The position numbers and the translations under genes were made by a program. From the NCBI RefSeq assembly GCF_030815855.1, contig NZ_JAUSXG010000001.1:5766001-5830000 (forward strand): DNA of 64,000 nt, given 5' to 3'. The notes below the pieces were generated by a model, which saw nothing but the letters and a program-made list of their open reading frames with translations, made no database searches and was not told the DNA's origin. Below are positions 38,167 through 46,310 of this stretch, one piece after another. The DNA is from Variovorax paradoxus. Lineage in GTDB: Bacteria > Pseudomonadota > Gammaproteobacteria > Burkholderiales > Burkholderiaceae_C. Position 1 is the first letter of the stretch. Every line of letters begins with the position of its first letter.

Positions 38167-38712
38167 ATGCCGTCGACCGTTTTCCGCTCCTGGCCTGCGC
38201 TGTTCGCAGTTGCCGCCGCCCTCGCGCTTGCCGCCTGCAGTCCCACCTTCAACTGGCGCGAGGTGCCGATTGCCGATGCCGGCCTGGTCGCGTTGCTGCC
38301 CTGCAAGCCCGATCGCGCCAACCGCGCCCTGCCGCTCGGCGCCGAGTCGGTGCAGGTCGACATGGCGGGTTGCGAGACCGGTGGCGCGACCTTCGCCATC
38401 GCCCATGCCTCCGCCAGCGGCCCCGAACAGGCAGAGACCTGGCTCAACGCGTGGCGTGCTGCCACGCGCGGCCAGCTGGGCAATGCGCAAGTGACGGAAG
38501 CCCCTGCCACGCTGAAGCGCGCCACTGCGGCGCCCGCGCCGGTGCGGCTCGATGCGCAGCCGCCGCAACAGGGCGCCGCGCCCATCCAGGTCCTCTGGTT
38601 CGCCCAATCGCAAAAGGACGGCCGCGTCGCGCTCTACCAGGCCACGGTGCTCGGCCGGCCCTCGGCCCCCGAGGCGGCGAAAACCTTCTTCGACGGCCTG
38701 CGCCTCCCGTGA
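38167..38712 (+). CDS. Lipoprotein of unknown function
   Basis: A 181-residue protein with a lipoprotein signal; the lipobox is LAAC with Cys24. No family is recognised. The mature part contains FNWREVPIADAGLVALLPCKPD and FFDGLRLP, a pattern seen in a group of conserved betaproteobacterial lipoproteins of unknown role. It overlaps or abuts the MFS permease gene that follows, so they are probably co-transcribed. A GATAAT lies 9 bases before the ATG. Confidence 0.7.
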   Translation: MPSTVFRSWPALFAVAAALALAACSPTFNWREVPIADAGLVALLPCKPDRANRALPLGAESVQVDMAGCETGGATFAIAHASASGPEQAETWLNAWRAATRGQLGNAQVTEAPATLKRATAAPAPVRLDAQPPQQGAAPIQVLWFAQSQKDGRVALYQATVLGRPSAPEAAKTFFDGLRLP

Positions 38713-38726
38713 GCGCGACGCGCCCG

Positions 38727-40010
38727 ATGAACGGCAGCCTGCTCGCCGGAAGGCGGCGAGTTGCCACGGTTTTCCTGGCCTTTGCCGTCGCCTACTTTTT
38801 CTCCACGCTGGTGCGCGCCATCACGGCCACGCTCTCGCCAACGCTCACGGCCGAGTTCGAACTCGAGTCGCGCGATCTCGGCCTGCTGGCGGGCGGCTAC
38901 TTCCTGGGTTTCGCGTTCACGCAGCTGCCCATGGGCACCTGGCTCGACCGGCATGGTCCGAAGCGCGTGATCGTCTGTTTCCTGTCCGTCGCAGTCATCG
39001 GCTGCCTGCTGTTTTCCGTGGCGACGAATTTTCCGGTGCTGCTGGCCGCGCGCGTGCTGACCGGTGTCGGCGTGAGCGCCTGCCTGATGGCGCCGCTCAC
39101 CGGCTACCGGCGCTGGTTGACGCCGCCGATGCAGCTGCGCAGCAACTCGTGGATGCTGATGGTGGGCTCCTTCGGCCTCGTCGGCGCCACCCTGCCGGTG
39201 CAATGGCTGATGCCGCTCCTCGGCTGGCGACCGTTGTTCTGGCTGTTGGCCGCGGGAGTGCTGGTGTCGATGGCGCTGATCGCCTGGGCGGCACCTGCAT
39301 GGCGCGACGGCGGCGCGGCCGATGCCAAGGAAGAGATGCACAAAGCGAGCGATCGAGAAGAGCGTGCTCGCGAAGAGCGCGGCTACGCGGCCGTATGGCG
39401 TGACCCCTTCTTCCGCAAGCTCGCGCCCGTCGGCTTTTTCAACTATGGCGGCTTCGTCGCGATGCAGACGCTCTGGGTCGTGCCGTGGCTCACGCGCGTG
39501 GCGGGCTACACACCGCAAGAAGCGGCCGGCGCGCTGTTCTGGATCAGCATCGCGCTGCTTGCGACTTACTGGCTCTGGGGCGTGGCCAATCCAAGGCTCG
39601 CGCAGCGCGGCATCCGGGCTGCCAGGCTCCTGAGCTGGGGCATGCCGCTCGGGATGCTCGTGCTCGCTCTTATTTTGATAGCTGGTCCGGCGGCGGGAAC
39701 CATCGCGTGGATCTGTTTTCTGTGTGCTTCCACGGTCGTCACGCTGGCCCAGCCCGCCGTGGCGCTGGCTTTGCCGACCGCCCTCGCGGGTCGCGCGCTG
39801 TCGGCCTACAACCTGGTGGTCTTCGCGGGTGTATTCGTCGTCCAGTGGGGCATCGGCTTGCTGATCGACCTGTTCGCCCGCGCCGGGCTCGATGCTGTGG
39901 CGTCGTTCCGTGCCGCGTTGGCCGTTTTCCTGGCCTGCTGCGTTATGTCGTATACCTACTTCCTTTGGGCGCCCCCGCATAATCGGCGCGTAGTCCCCCG
40001 ACCCGCATGA
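38727..40010 (+). CDS. Major facilitator superfamily transporter
   Basis: A 12-helix permease of 427 residues with the MFS loop-2/3 signature as GTWLDRHGPKRV and the A-motif-like ARVLTGVGVSACLMAPLTGYRRW. The central cytoplasmic loop is charged (KEEMHKASDREERAREERGY). I chose the ATG at 38727; a GTG at 38709 that overlaps the upstream stop is possible. The stop overlaps the EIIA start (ATGA at 40007-40010). The substrate is not evident. Confidence 0.85.
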   Translation: MNGSLLAGRRRVATVFLAFAVAYFFSTLVRAITATLSPTLTAEFELESRDLGLLAGGYFLGFAFTQLPMGTWLDRHGPKRVIVCFLSVAVIGCLLFSVATNFPVLLAARVLTGVGVSACLMAPLTGYRRWLTPPMQLRSNSWMLMVGSFGLVGATLPVQWLMPLLGWRPLFWLLAAGVLVSMALIAWAAPAWRDGGAADAKEEMHKASDREERAREERGYAAVWRDPFFRKLAPVGFFNYGGFVAMQTLWVVPWLTRVAGYTPQEAAGALFWISIALLATYWLWGVANPRLAQRGIRAARLLSWGMPLGMLVLALILIAGPAAGTIAWICFLCASTVVTLAQPAVALALPTALAGRALSAYNLVVFAGVFVVQWGIGLLIDLFARAGLDAVASFRAALAVFLACCVMSYTYFLWAPPHNRRVVPRPA

Positions 40011-40462
40011 ACAGCATTCTCATCATCGCCCACTCACCGTTCGCGCAGGCGCTGCGGCGGTGCGCGCTGCATGTATTCCCCGACTGCGAGCAGGCCGTGG
40101 TCGCGCTCGACGTGCTGCCCAACGTGTCGCCCGAAGAAACGCTGGCCGCGGCCCGCATCACGCTCGAGCAGCAGCTCATTGCGCCGCGCTCGCAGGTGCT
40201 GGTGCTGGCCGACGTGTTCGGCGCCACGCCCTGCAACGTGGCCCAGAAGCTGGTGGACGGTGTCCGCTCGCGGCTGGTGGCGGGTGTCAACCTGCCGATG
40301 CTGCTGCGTGCGGTGACCTACCGCCACGAGCCCCTCGAAACGCTGGTGCAGCGCGCCATCGCGGGCGGCACGGCAGGTGTCATGCAGGTGGCGGTGGCCG
40401 CACCCCAGAATCAGGCGAAGAGAAAGCACAGTGATCAAGAAATCCGTGACCATCAGCAATAA
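40007..40462 (+). CDS. PTS EIIA component (mannose family)
   Basis: A cytoplasmic phosphocarrier of the EIIA-Man type, 151 residues. The phosphorylated His is His9 in LIIAHSPFAQAL, and DVFGATPCNVAQ matches the second family motif. No EIIB, EIIC or EIID gene is present nearby, so it probably regulates rather than transports, as in other Burkholderiales where EIIA, HPr and EI stand alone. It overlaps the HPr gene by 32 bases and the MFS gene by 4. Confidence 0.9.
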   Translation: MNSILIIAHSPFAQALRRCALHVFPDCEQAVVALDVLPNVSPEETLAAARITLEQQLIAPRSQVLVLADVFGATPCNVAQKLVDGVRSRLVAGVNLPMLLRAVTYRHEPLETLVQRAIAGGTAGVMQVAVAAPQNQAKRKHSDQEIRDHQQ

Positions 40463-40700
40463 GCTGGGCTTGCATGCGCGCGCATCGGCCAAGCTCACCA
40501 AACTCGCAGGCAGCTTTCCTTGCGAGGTGTGGCTTTCGCGCGGCGACCGCCGCATCAATGCCAAGAGCATCATGGGCGTCATGATGCTCGCCGCCGGACT
40601 CGGCTCCACCGTCGAGCTCGAGACCGATGGCGCGCAGGAGGAAGAGGCCATGGACGCCATCGTCCAGCTGATGAACGACAAGTTCGGCGAAGGCGAATGA
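40431..40700 (+). CDS. ptsH: Phosphocarrier protein HPr
   Basis: HPr passes phosphate from EI to EIIA. The 89-residue product from a GTG start has the phosphorylated His15 in NKLGLHARAS and a Ser46 in AKSIMGVMML at the regulatory position that HPr kinase targets. The GTG at 40431 is inside the EIIA gene. Its TGA overlaps the EI start (ATGA). Confidence 0.93.
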   Translation: MIKKSVTISNKLGLHARASAKLTKLAGSFPCEVWLSRGDRRINAKSIMGVMMLAAGLGSTVELETDGAQEEEAMDAIVQLMNDKFGEGE

Positions 40701-42493
40701 CCTTCGCAGTCCACGGCCTCCCCGTCGCCCGTGGCATCGCCATCGGCCGCGCGGTGCTGGTGGTGTCGAGCCGCATCGACGTGGCGCACTACTTCATCAA
40801 GCCCGAAGAGATCGACACCGAGATCGATCGCGTCCGCACAGCGCGCAACGCGGTGGCCGACGAACTCGCCAAGCTGCAGACCAACGTCGCGCAGATGGGG
40901 CCCAACGACGCGCCGCACGAGCTTGCGGCCCTGCTCGAAGTGCACCAGATGCTGCTGCAGGACGAAGCCCTCACCGGCGGCGTGAAGCACTGGATCACCG
41001 ATCGTCTCTACAACGCCGAGTGGGCGCTGACCACGCAGCTCGAAATCATCGCGCGCCAGTTCGACGAGATGGAAGACGAGTACCTGCGCGAGCGCAAGGC
41101 CGACCTCGAGCAGGTGGTCGAGCGGCTGCTGCACCGCATGAAGGGCACGGCCGCGGTGCTCGCGCCGAGCCCCCCGCGCCGCAAGCGCCCTGCGGCCGAA
41201 GATGACGACGACCCCACCGCGGGCGACGGCATCGACGCGCCGCTGGTGCTGATTGCGCACGACCTTTCGCCGGCCGACATGCTCCAGTTCAAGAAGAGCG
41301 TGTTCGCCGGCTTCGTGACCGACGTGGGCGGGCGCACTTCGCACACCGCCATTGTCGCGCGCAGCATGGACATTCCGGCCGTGGTGGGCGCGCGCACCGC
41401 GAGCCAGCTGGTGCGCCAGGACGACTGGGTGATCATCGACGGCGACGCCGGCGTGGTGATCGTCGATCCGTCGCCGATCATCCTGGCCGAGTACGGCTTC
41501 AAGCAGCGCCAGGGCGATCTCGAGCGCGGCCGGCTGGCGCGCCTGCGCCACAAGCCCGCGGTGACGCTCGATGGCCAACGCGTCGAGCTGCTCGCCAACA
41601 TCGAGATGCCCGAGGACACCGTGGGCGCCATGAAGGCCGGGGCGGTCGGCGTGGGGCTGTTCCGCAGCGAGTTTCTTTTCATGGGCCGCGAGTCGCAGCG
41701 CCAGACCCGCCTGCCCGACGAAGAAGAGCAGTACCAGGCCTACAAGCGCGCGGTGGAGGGCATGCAGGGCATGCCGGTCACCATCCGCACCATCGACGTG
41801 GGCGCCGACAAGCCGCTCGACGGCAAGGCGGGCGTCAAGCAGGAGCACCTGAACCCCGCGCTCGGCTTGCGCGCCATCCGGTGGAGCCTGGCCGATCCGG
41901 CGATGTTCCTCACGCAATTGCGCGCCATCCTGCGAGCGGCCGCGCACGGTGAAATCCACCTGCTGATCCCCATGCTCGCGCACGCCAGCGAGATTCGGCA
42001 GACGCTGTCGCTGATCGACTTCGCACGCACGGAACTCGACAACCGCGGCGCCGTGTACGGGGCGGTCAAGCTCGGCGCAATGATCGAGATTCCCGCCGCG
42101 GCGCTCACGCTCAAGATCTTCCTGAAGTATTTCGACTTCCTGTCGATCGGCACCAACGACCTGATCCAGTACACGCTGGCCATCGACCGCGCCGACGAGG
42201 CGGTCGCCCATCTCTACGACCCTGCCCATCCGGCGGTGCTCAGGCTCGTGGCCGACACCATTGCCGAATGCCGCCGCCAGGGCAAGGGCGTGGCCGTGTG
42301 CGGCGAAATGGCCGGCGACGTGGCCTTCACGCGCCTGTTGCTCGGCCTCGGACTGCGCAGCTTTTCGATGCATCCCTCGCGCATCCTCGCCGTCAAGCAG
42401 GAAGTGCTGCGCGCCGACACCGGCAAGCTCGAAGCCTGGGCGAAGAGCGTGCTCGAGTCGGACGATCCGGCGTCGGTCCTCGCCGGAAGTTAA
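40697..42493 (+). CDS. ptsI: Phosphoenolpyruvate-protein phosphotransferase (enzyme I)
   Basis: EI takes phosphate from PEP and gives it to HPr. The 598-residue product has the phospho-His in GGRTSHTAIVARS (His216), the PEP-binding VGLFRSEFLFM and the C-terminal VCGEMAGD. Compared with E. coli EI (575 residues) it carries an extra charged Arg/Asp/Pro-rich stretch at about residues 158-180 between the HPr-binding helices and the phospho-His domain. Final gene of the EIIA-HPr-EI operon. Confidence 0.95.
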   Translation: MTFAVHGLPVARGIAIGRAVLVVSSRIDVAHYFIKPEEIDTEIDRVRTARNAVADELAKLQTNVAQMGPNDAPHELAALLEVHQMLLQDEALTGGVKHWITDRLYNAEWALTTQLEIIARQFDEMEDEYLRERKADLEQVVERLLHRMKGTAAVLAPSPPRRKRPAAEDDDDPTAGDGIDAPLVLIAHDLSPADMLQFKKSVFAGFVTDVGGRTSHTAIVARSMDIPAVVGARTASQLVRQDDWVIIDGDAGVVIVDPSPIILAEYGFKQRQGDLERGRLARLRHKPAVTLDGQRVELLANIEMPEDTVGAMKAGAVGVGLFRSEFLFMGRESQRQTRLPDEEEQYQAYKRAVEGMQGMPVTIRTIDVGADKPLDGKAGVKQEHLNPALGLRAIRWSLADPAMFLTQLRAILRAAAHGEIHLLIPMLAHASEIRQTLSLIDFARTELDNRGAVYGAVKLGAMIEIPAAALTLKIFLKYFDFLSIGTNDLIQYTLAIDRADEAVAHLYDPAHPAVLRLVADTIAECRRQGKGVAVCGEMAGDVAFTRLLLGLGLRSFSMHPSRILAVKQEVLRADTGKLEAWAKSVLESDDPASVLAGS

Positions 42494-42629
42494 CTCTTCC
42501 GGCTTCCATTCGCTCAAATGCAAGGGCGAGGCGAAACATAACGAAACACGCCGAAACCGCGGCGAAAGGACTTGCCGCACCCCGGCAAGCACCATCAGGT
42601 CTCCTCTTCCACAACAGAAAGGCCTGACC

Positions 42630-43001
42630 ATGAAAGCTCTCTCCCTCACCCAAATCGTCGCCGTCGGCTCCTTCGCCCTGCTCGCCGCAGCCGGCGCCAA
42701 GGCTGAATCCTACGAAGGCGTCCAGCCGCTCGCCTCGGCGAAGAGCCGCGCTGAAGTAAGCGCCGAAGCCGTGCGCACCGCTTCCGCGCCGGACCAGAAC
42801 GTCGTGCGCGGTTCGCGCGGCGCGGAGACCATGGCTGTGTCGCGTGATCGCGCAGGCGTTGTCTTCGAAGCCATGCGCACCGCCGCCGCACCCGACCAGA
42901 ACGTGACCTCGGGCTCGCGCGTGAACAGCAAGGTCATCTCGACGCTGCAGAACCCGCTCGACGCGCGTGCCGCAGCGGCCGGTAACAGCAACAAGCTCTA
43001 A
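42630..43001 (+). CDS. Small secreted protein with two repeats (paralogue of the 15377 gene)
   Basis: I do not recognise a function. The 123-residue protein has a signal peptide of about 24 residues ending GAKA. The mature part has the unit AEAVRTASAPDQNVVRGSR, then FEAMRTAAAPDQNVTSGSR 34 residues later, then VNSKVIST and LDAR. It shares layout and most of its residues with the product of 15377-15745, including the SKSR and AVSRDR linkers. GAAAGG precedes the ATG. It is followed by the Spy/CpxP-like gene, 42 bases on, so it may be part of an envelope-stress group. Confidence 0.8.
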   Translation: MKALSLTQIVAVGSFALLAAAGAKAESYEGVQPLASAKSRAEVSAEAVRTASAPDQNVVRGSRGAETMAVSRDRAGVVFEAMRTAAAPDQNVTSGSRVNSKVISTLQNPLDARAAAAGNSNKL

Positions 43002-43043
43002 GACCCACGCCTGCAGGGCATCCCTGGGGCCGCAAGGAACATC

Positions 43044-43511
43044 ATGAAATACTGGATCAAACGCACTCTCTTCGGTTTCGCCGGCCTCGCGGTGGCGGCG
43101 GGCAGCATTGCGGGCTGCGCCGGCCATCGGCACGGCTGGGGCGGCGGTGACAGCGCCGAATTCCGCACCAAGATGGTCGAGCGTGTCGGCAGCAAGCTGG
43201 AACTCGATGCTTCGCAAAAGCAGAAGCTCACCGTGCTGGCGGAGAAACTCCAGGCACAGCGCGAAGCGATGCGCGGCGCGGGCGGTTCGGGCGATCCACG
43301 GTCGCAATTCAAGGCGCTGTTCGCGGGCAACAAGCTCGACCAGGCCGGCGCCACGCGGCTCGTCGACGAGAAGACCACCGCCGTGCGCAACGGCAGCCCC
43401 GAAATCATCGCGGCTGCCGCCGACTTCTACGACAGCCTGAATGCCGCGCAGCAACAGAAGGTGCGGGACTTCATGGACCGCGGCGGCCGCCGCTGGGGCC
43501 ATCGTGGCTGA
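43044..43511 (+). CDS. Spy/CpxP-family periplasmic protein (probable lipoprotein)
   Basis: A 155-residue exported protein of the Spy/CpxP type, ATP-independent periplasmic chaperones and stress sensors. It has an N-terminal export signal with a possible lipobox IAGC, a His/Gly-rich start GHRHGWGGG, and two LTxxQ-like motifs, LDASQKQKLTVLAEKLQ and LNAAQQQKVRDFM. The family normally responds to misfolded envelope proteins under CpxAR control, and a CpxR/CpxA-like pair lies 0.6 kb downstream. Confidence 0.8.
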   Translation: MKYWIKRTLFGFAGLAVAAGSIAGCAGHRHGWGGGDSAEFRTKMVERVGSKLELDASQKQKLTVLAEKLQAQREAMRGAGGSGDPRSQFKALFAGNKLDQAGATRLVDEKTTAVRNGSPEIIAAAADFYDSLNAAQQQKVRDFMDRGGRRWGHRG

Positions 43512-43518
43512 GTTGGAC

Positions 43519-43612
43519 TCACCCCGGGTCTTCGCGCACTTCGTGTCGCTTCGCCAATCCCCTTCCAGGGCGCGGCGCCTGTGGGCCGGAGAGACCGGTT
43601 CCGCGGTGTCCC
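43519..43612 (-). repeat. Dispersed intergenic repeat, copy 2 (inverted relative to copy 1)
   Basis: The minus strand reads ACACCGCGGAACCGG then GAAGCGACACGAAGTGCGCG (plus-strand 43533-43552), then GAAGACCCGGGG. The 20-base block is identical to that at 37539-37558, and the 15-base block differs by one base. It lies between the Spy-like gene and the DUF4260 gene and may cover the start of the latter. Confidence 0.75.
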
Positions 43613-43998
43613 GCGAACAGGCGGTCTCGGGCGGCGTGCGCACGCTGCTGCGGCTCGAAGGCGTGGTCGTGCTGGGCGCGGCGCTGGCGGCCTATGCACA
43701 GTTCGGCGCGGGCTGGGGCGTATTCGCGCTCTGGCTGCTCGTGCCCGATCTCGCGATGCTGGGTTACCTCGCGGGGCCGCGCGTGGGCGCGGCGCTCTAC
43801 AACGCAGCGCATTCGTACACTGGCGCGGTTTCGCTGCTGGCACTCGGCGCTCTTGCCGCAATGCCATGGGCGGTGGCCGGCGGCTTGATCTGGTGCGCGC
43901 ACATCGGCCTCGATCGGGCGCTCGGCTACGGGCTCAAGTACGGCGCCGAATTTGGCGCCACGCACCTGGGCCGCATCGGGCGGGCCGATCCGTGGTGA
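43606..43998 (+). CDS. DUF4260-family membrane protein
   Basis: A small membrane protein with about four hydrophobic segments, of unknown function. The family motifs are present: LLRLEGVVVLGAALAAYAQFG, PDLAMLGYLAGPRVGAALYNAAHSY and IGLDRALGYGLKY, ending THLGRIGR. No ATG precedes the family start in frame. I chose the GTG at 43606, giving 130 residues; a GTG at 43636 is as likely. The upstream open frame overlaps a dispersed repeat and is probably not translated. Confidence 0.7.
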   Translation: MSREQAVSGGVRTLLRLEGVVVLGAALAAYAQFGAGWGVFALWLLVPDLAMLGYLAGPRVGAALYNAAHSYTGAVSLLALGALAAMPWAVAGGLIWCAHIGLDRALGYGLKYGAEFGATHLGRIGRADPW

Positions 43999-44113
43999 GG
44001 ACCGGGCGATGGCGCACACCGCGCTCGCCGATCGGAACGGCCATGACAGCGGCGGTGCGATGCCCGCGGGCCTGATCGTCAGCCAATTGTTCGCCAGGAG
44101 GCACAATCCCGCC

Positions 44114-44818
44114 ATGCCGCGCATCCTGCTGATCGACGACGACGAACACCTCGCCGCGCCGCTGACCACCTACTTCGCACGCTTCGGCTGCACGCTCGAA
44201 AGCGCCGTGCGGCCGAGCGAGGGGCTCACCAAGCTGCGTGCCGGCCACTACGACGCGGCGATCCTCGACGTGATGCTGCCCGAGATGGATGGCTTTGCGC
44301 TGTGCCGCGAGATCCGCAAGGAGAGCGACATTCCCATCGTGATGCTCACCGCGCGCGGCGAGGTGATGGACCGCGTGGTCGGCCTCGAGCTCGGGGCCGA
44401 CGACTACGTGCCCAAGCCCTTCGAGCCGCGAGAGTTAGTCGCACGCGTGCAGACCATCCTGCGGCGCCAGCGCAGCACGCCGGCTCCGGCAAACGGCAAT
44501 GGCAACGGCACGCAGCACCGCGTGTTCGACGGCCTGTCGATCGATCTCGACCGGCGCCAGGTGCTGCGCCATGGCGAGCGCATCGAGCTCACCGGCACCG
44601 AGTTCGAACTGCTCGCGTTGCTGGCGGCCGAGCCCGGCAAAGTCTTCAGCCGCGACGACATCCTGAATCGCCTGCGCGGCCACGAAGCCGAGCTTTACAC
44701 CCGGGCGGTCGACATCGTGGTGAGCCGCTTGCGCAAGAAGCTCGAGCCGCTGGACTGCATCAAGACGCTGCGAAACGCCGGCTATGCGCTGGCCGTCGCG
44801 CGCAGCGAGCCCGCATGA
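44114..44818 (+). CDS. OmpR-family response regulator (CpxR-like)
   Basis: A 234-residue DNA-binding response regulator. The receiver domain has the acidic pair DD at 8-9, the phosphorylated Asp52 in ILDVMLPEMDG, Thr in MLTARG and Lys in VPKPFEP. A winged-helix OmpR domain follows with LTGTEFELLALLA and YTRAVDIVVSRLRKKL. The ATG at 44114 is preceded by AGGAGG and by CACAAT 6 bases away. It overlaps the kinase start (ATGA). Confidence 0.92.
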   Translation: MPRILLIDDDEHLAAPLTTYFARFGCTLESAVRPSEGLTKLRAGHYDAAILDVMLPEMDGFALCREIRKESDIPIVMLTARGEVMDRVVGLELGADDYVPKPFEPRELVARVQTILRRQRSTPAPANGNGNGTQHRVFDGLSIDLDRRQVLRHGERIELTGTEFELLALLAAEPGKVFSRDDILNRLRGHEAELYTRAVDIVVSRLRKKLEPLDCIKTLRNAGYALAVARSEPA

Positions 44819-46209
44819 GATCTCGTCGCGGAGGCTGGCGCAAGGCATGGCGCGAGATGGCCTGCCGCCGCGAGGAGTTGCACAGGCAATGGCACGAGCA
44901 ATGGCACGAGAAGGTTCAGGGCAAGCGCCGCTGGCGCCGCTCGCTGCGCATTCGGCTCGTGATGATGTTCGTGTTGCTGGCGTTGGTCATGGCCGTGGTG
45001 TTCATGGGGGGCATGAAGAGATCCTTCTCCACCGGATGGGCCGAAGCCGCCAAGCCAATGCTGGTGGACTATGCCGACCGGCTCGTCGCCGAGATCGGCA
45101 CACCGCCCGATATTGCACGCGCGCAGGCGCTGGTGGCCCGGCTGCCCATCACCATCCGCATCGTGGGCCCCACGGTCAACTGGGATTCCAACCCCGGCGG
45201 CGGCAACGGCCGCGGTGGCTGGATGCACGACCGCGACGAAGAGCCGTGGAACGACAAATGGTTCATCCGCCCCACGGCCGACGGCCACCGCGTGATCTTC
45301 GGCTGGGCGCCCAAGCTCTGGAAGCTCGCGCCGCGCGCCGTGGCCTGGGCCACGCTCGGCGCGCTGCTGCTGCTCGTGGTGCTGGGCTATGCCTATGTGA
45401 GCCGGCTGCTGCGGCCGCTGATCGACATCCGCGAGGGCGCGCAGCGCTTTGGCCGCGGCGAGTTCACGCAGCCCATTCCCGTGCGCCGCAACGACGACCT
45501 TGGCGACCTCGCGGAGCGCATCAACACCATGGCCGACGACATCCAGGCCATGCTCGACGCCAAGCGCGGCCTGCTGCTTGCTCTGAGCCATGAACTGCGA
45601 TCGCCGCTCACGCGCGCCCGGCTCAATGCCGAGCTGCTGCCCGCCACGCCCGAGGGCGCTGCCGAGCGCGAGGCGCTGCTGCGTGATCTGAACGAGATGC
45701 GCGACCTGATCAGCGACCTGCTCGAAAGCGAGCGCCTTGCAAGCCCGCACGTGGCGCTGCAGCGCGAGCCGGTCGATTTGGCCGTGCTGGTGCGCGAAAT
45801 CGTGGCCGAGATGGCGGGCACGCAGAACGTGCATCTCGACTTGGCGGAAGGCCTGCCGCCGCATGCCGTCGATCGCATGCGCATTCGCCTGCTGGTGCGC
45901 AACCTGCTGGACAACGCCTTGCGCTACAGCACCGGCGCGCCCCGGCCGCCGAGCGTGTCGCTGCGGGCCGCAGTGGACGGCAAGACACAGGGCGTCGAAC
46001 TCGAGGTGCGGGACTATGGGCCCGGTGTCGACGAAGCCCAGGTCGATCGGCTGACCGAGCCCTTCTATCGCACCGACGGTGCGCGGGCGCGTGCCACGGG
46101 CGGCGTTGGGCTCGGCATGTACCTGTGCCGGCTGATTGCCGAGGCGCATGGCGGCACATTGACGGTGCGCAACGCGCAACCAGGCCTGCAGATCGTCGTC
46201 CGGGTCTAG
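44815..46209 (+). CDS. Sensor histidine kinase (CpxA-like)
   Basis: A 464-residue membrane kinase partner of the regulator upstream. A basic N-terminal cytoplasmic stretch (about residues 1-45) is followed by a transmembrane helix, a periplasmic sensor of about 90 residues with a GGGNGRGGW loop, a second helix (about 178-197), a HAMP linker, then the phospho-acceptor His259 in LSHELRSPLTRARL. The ATPase domain shows NLLDNALRYS, DYGPGVDE and GVGLGMYLC. The two-gene order and overlap fit an envelope-stress pair. Confidence 0.92.
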   Translation: MRSRRGGWRKAWREMACRREELHRQWHEQWHEKVQGKRRWRRSLRIRLVMMFVLLALVMAVVFMGGMKRSFSTGWAEAAKPMLVDYADRLVAEIGTPPDIARAQALVARLPITIRIVGPTVNWDSNPGGGNGRGGWMHDRDEEPWNDKWFIRPTADGHRVIFGWAPKLWKLAPRAVAWATLGALLLLVVLGYAYVSRLLRPLIDIREGAQRFGRGEFTQPIPVRRNDDLGDLAERINTMADDIQAMLDAKRGLLLALSHELRSPLTRARLNAELLPATPEGAAEREALLRDLNEMRDLISDLLESERLASPHVALQREPVDLAVLVREIVAEMAGTQNVHLDLAEGLPPHAVDRMRIRLLVRNLLDNALRYSTGAPRPPSVSLRAAVDGKTQGVELEVRDYGPGVDEAQVDRLTEPFYRTDGARARATGGVGLGMYLCRLIAEAHGGTLTVRNAQPGLQIVVRV

Positions 46210-46310
46210 GCTCGCCGCGGCGTTTTCGCTGTCGCCTGCGCTACCAGCAGGGGCGCCGTGCGAGGCTACGATGCGCCTCCGTGCCAGCGCCCGCCATACA
46301 AGGAGACACC

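Noticed and set aside
42482-42503. The hairpin GCCGGAAG/CTTCCGGC at the end of ptsI as a terminator
   Set aside because: The stem is perfect but only a few T follow, interrupted by CC; the stop codon sits in the loop. Too weak to call.
40034-42700. A very long open frame on the minus strand (about 890 codons) across the PTS operon
   Set aside because: It is antisense to EIIA, HPr and EI, which have clear family motifs. In high-GC DNA the opposite frame often lacks stops; the product is low-complexity, His/Arg/Asp-rich and resembles no family.
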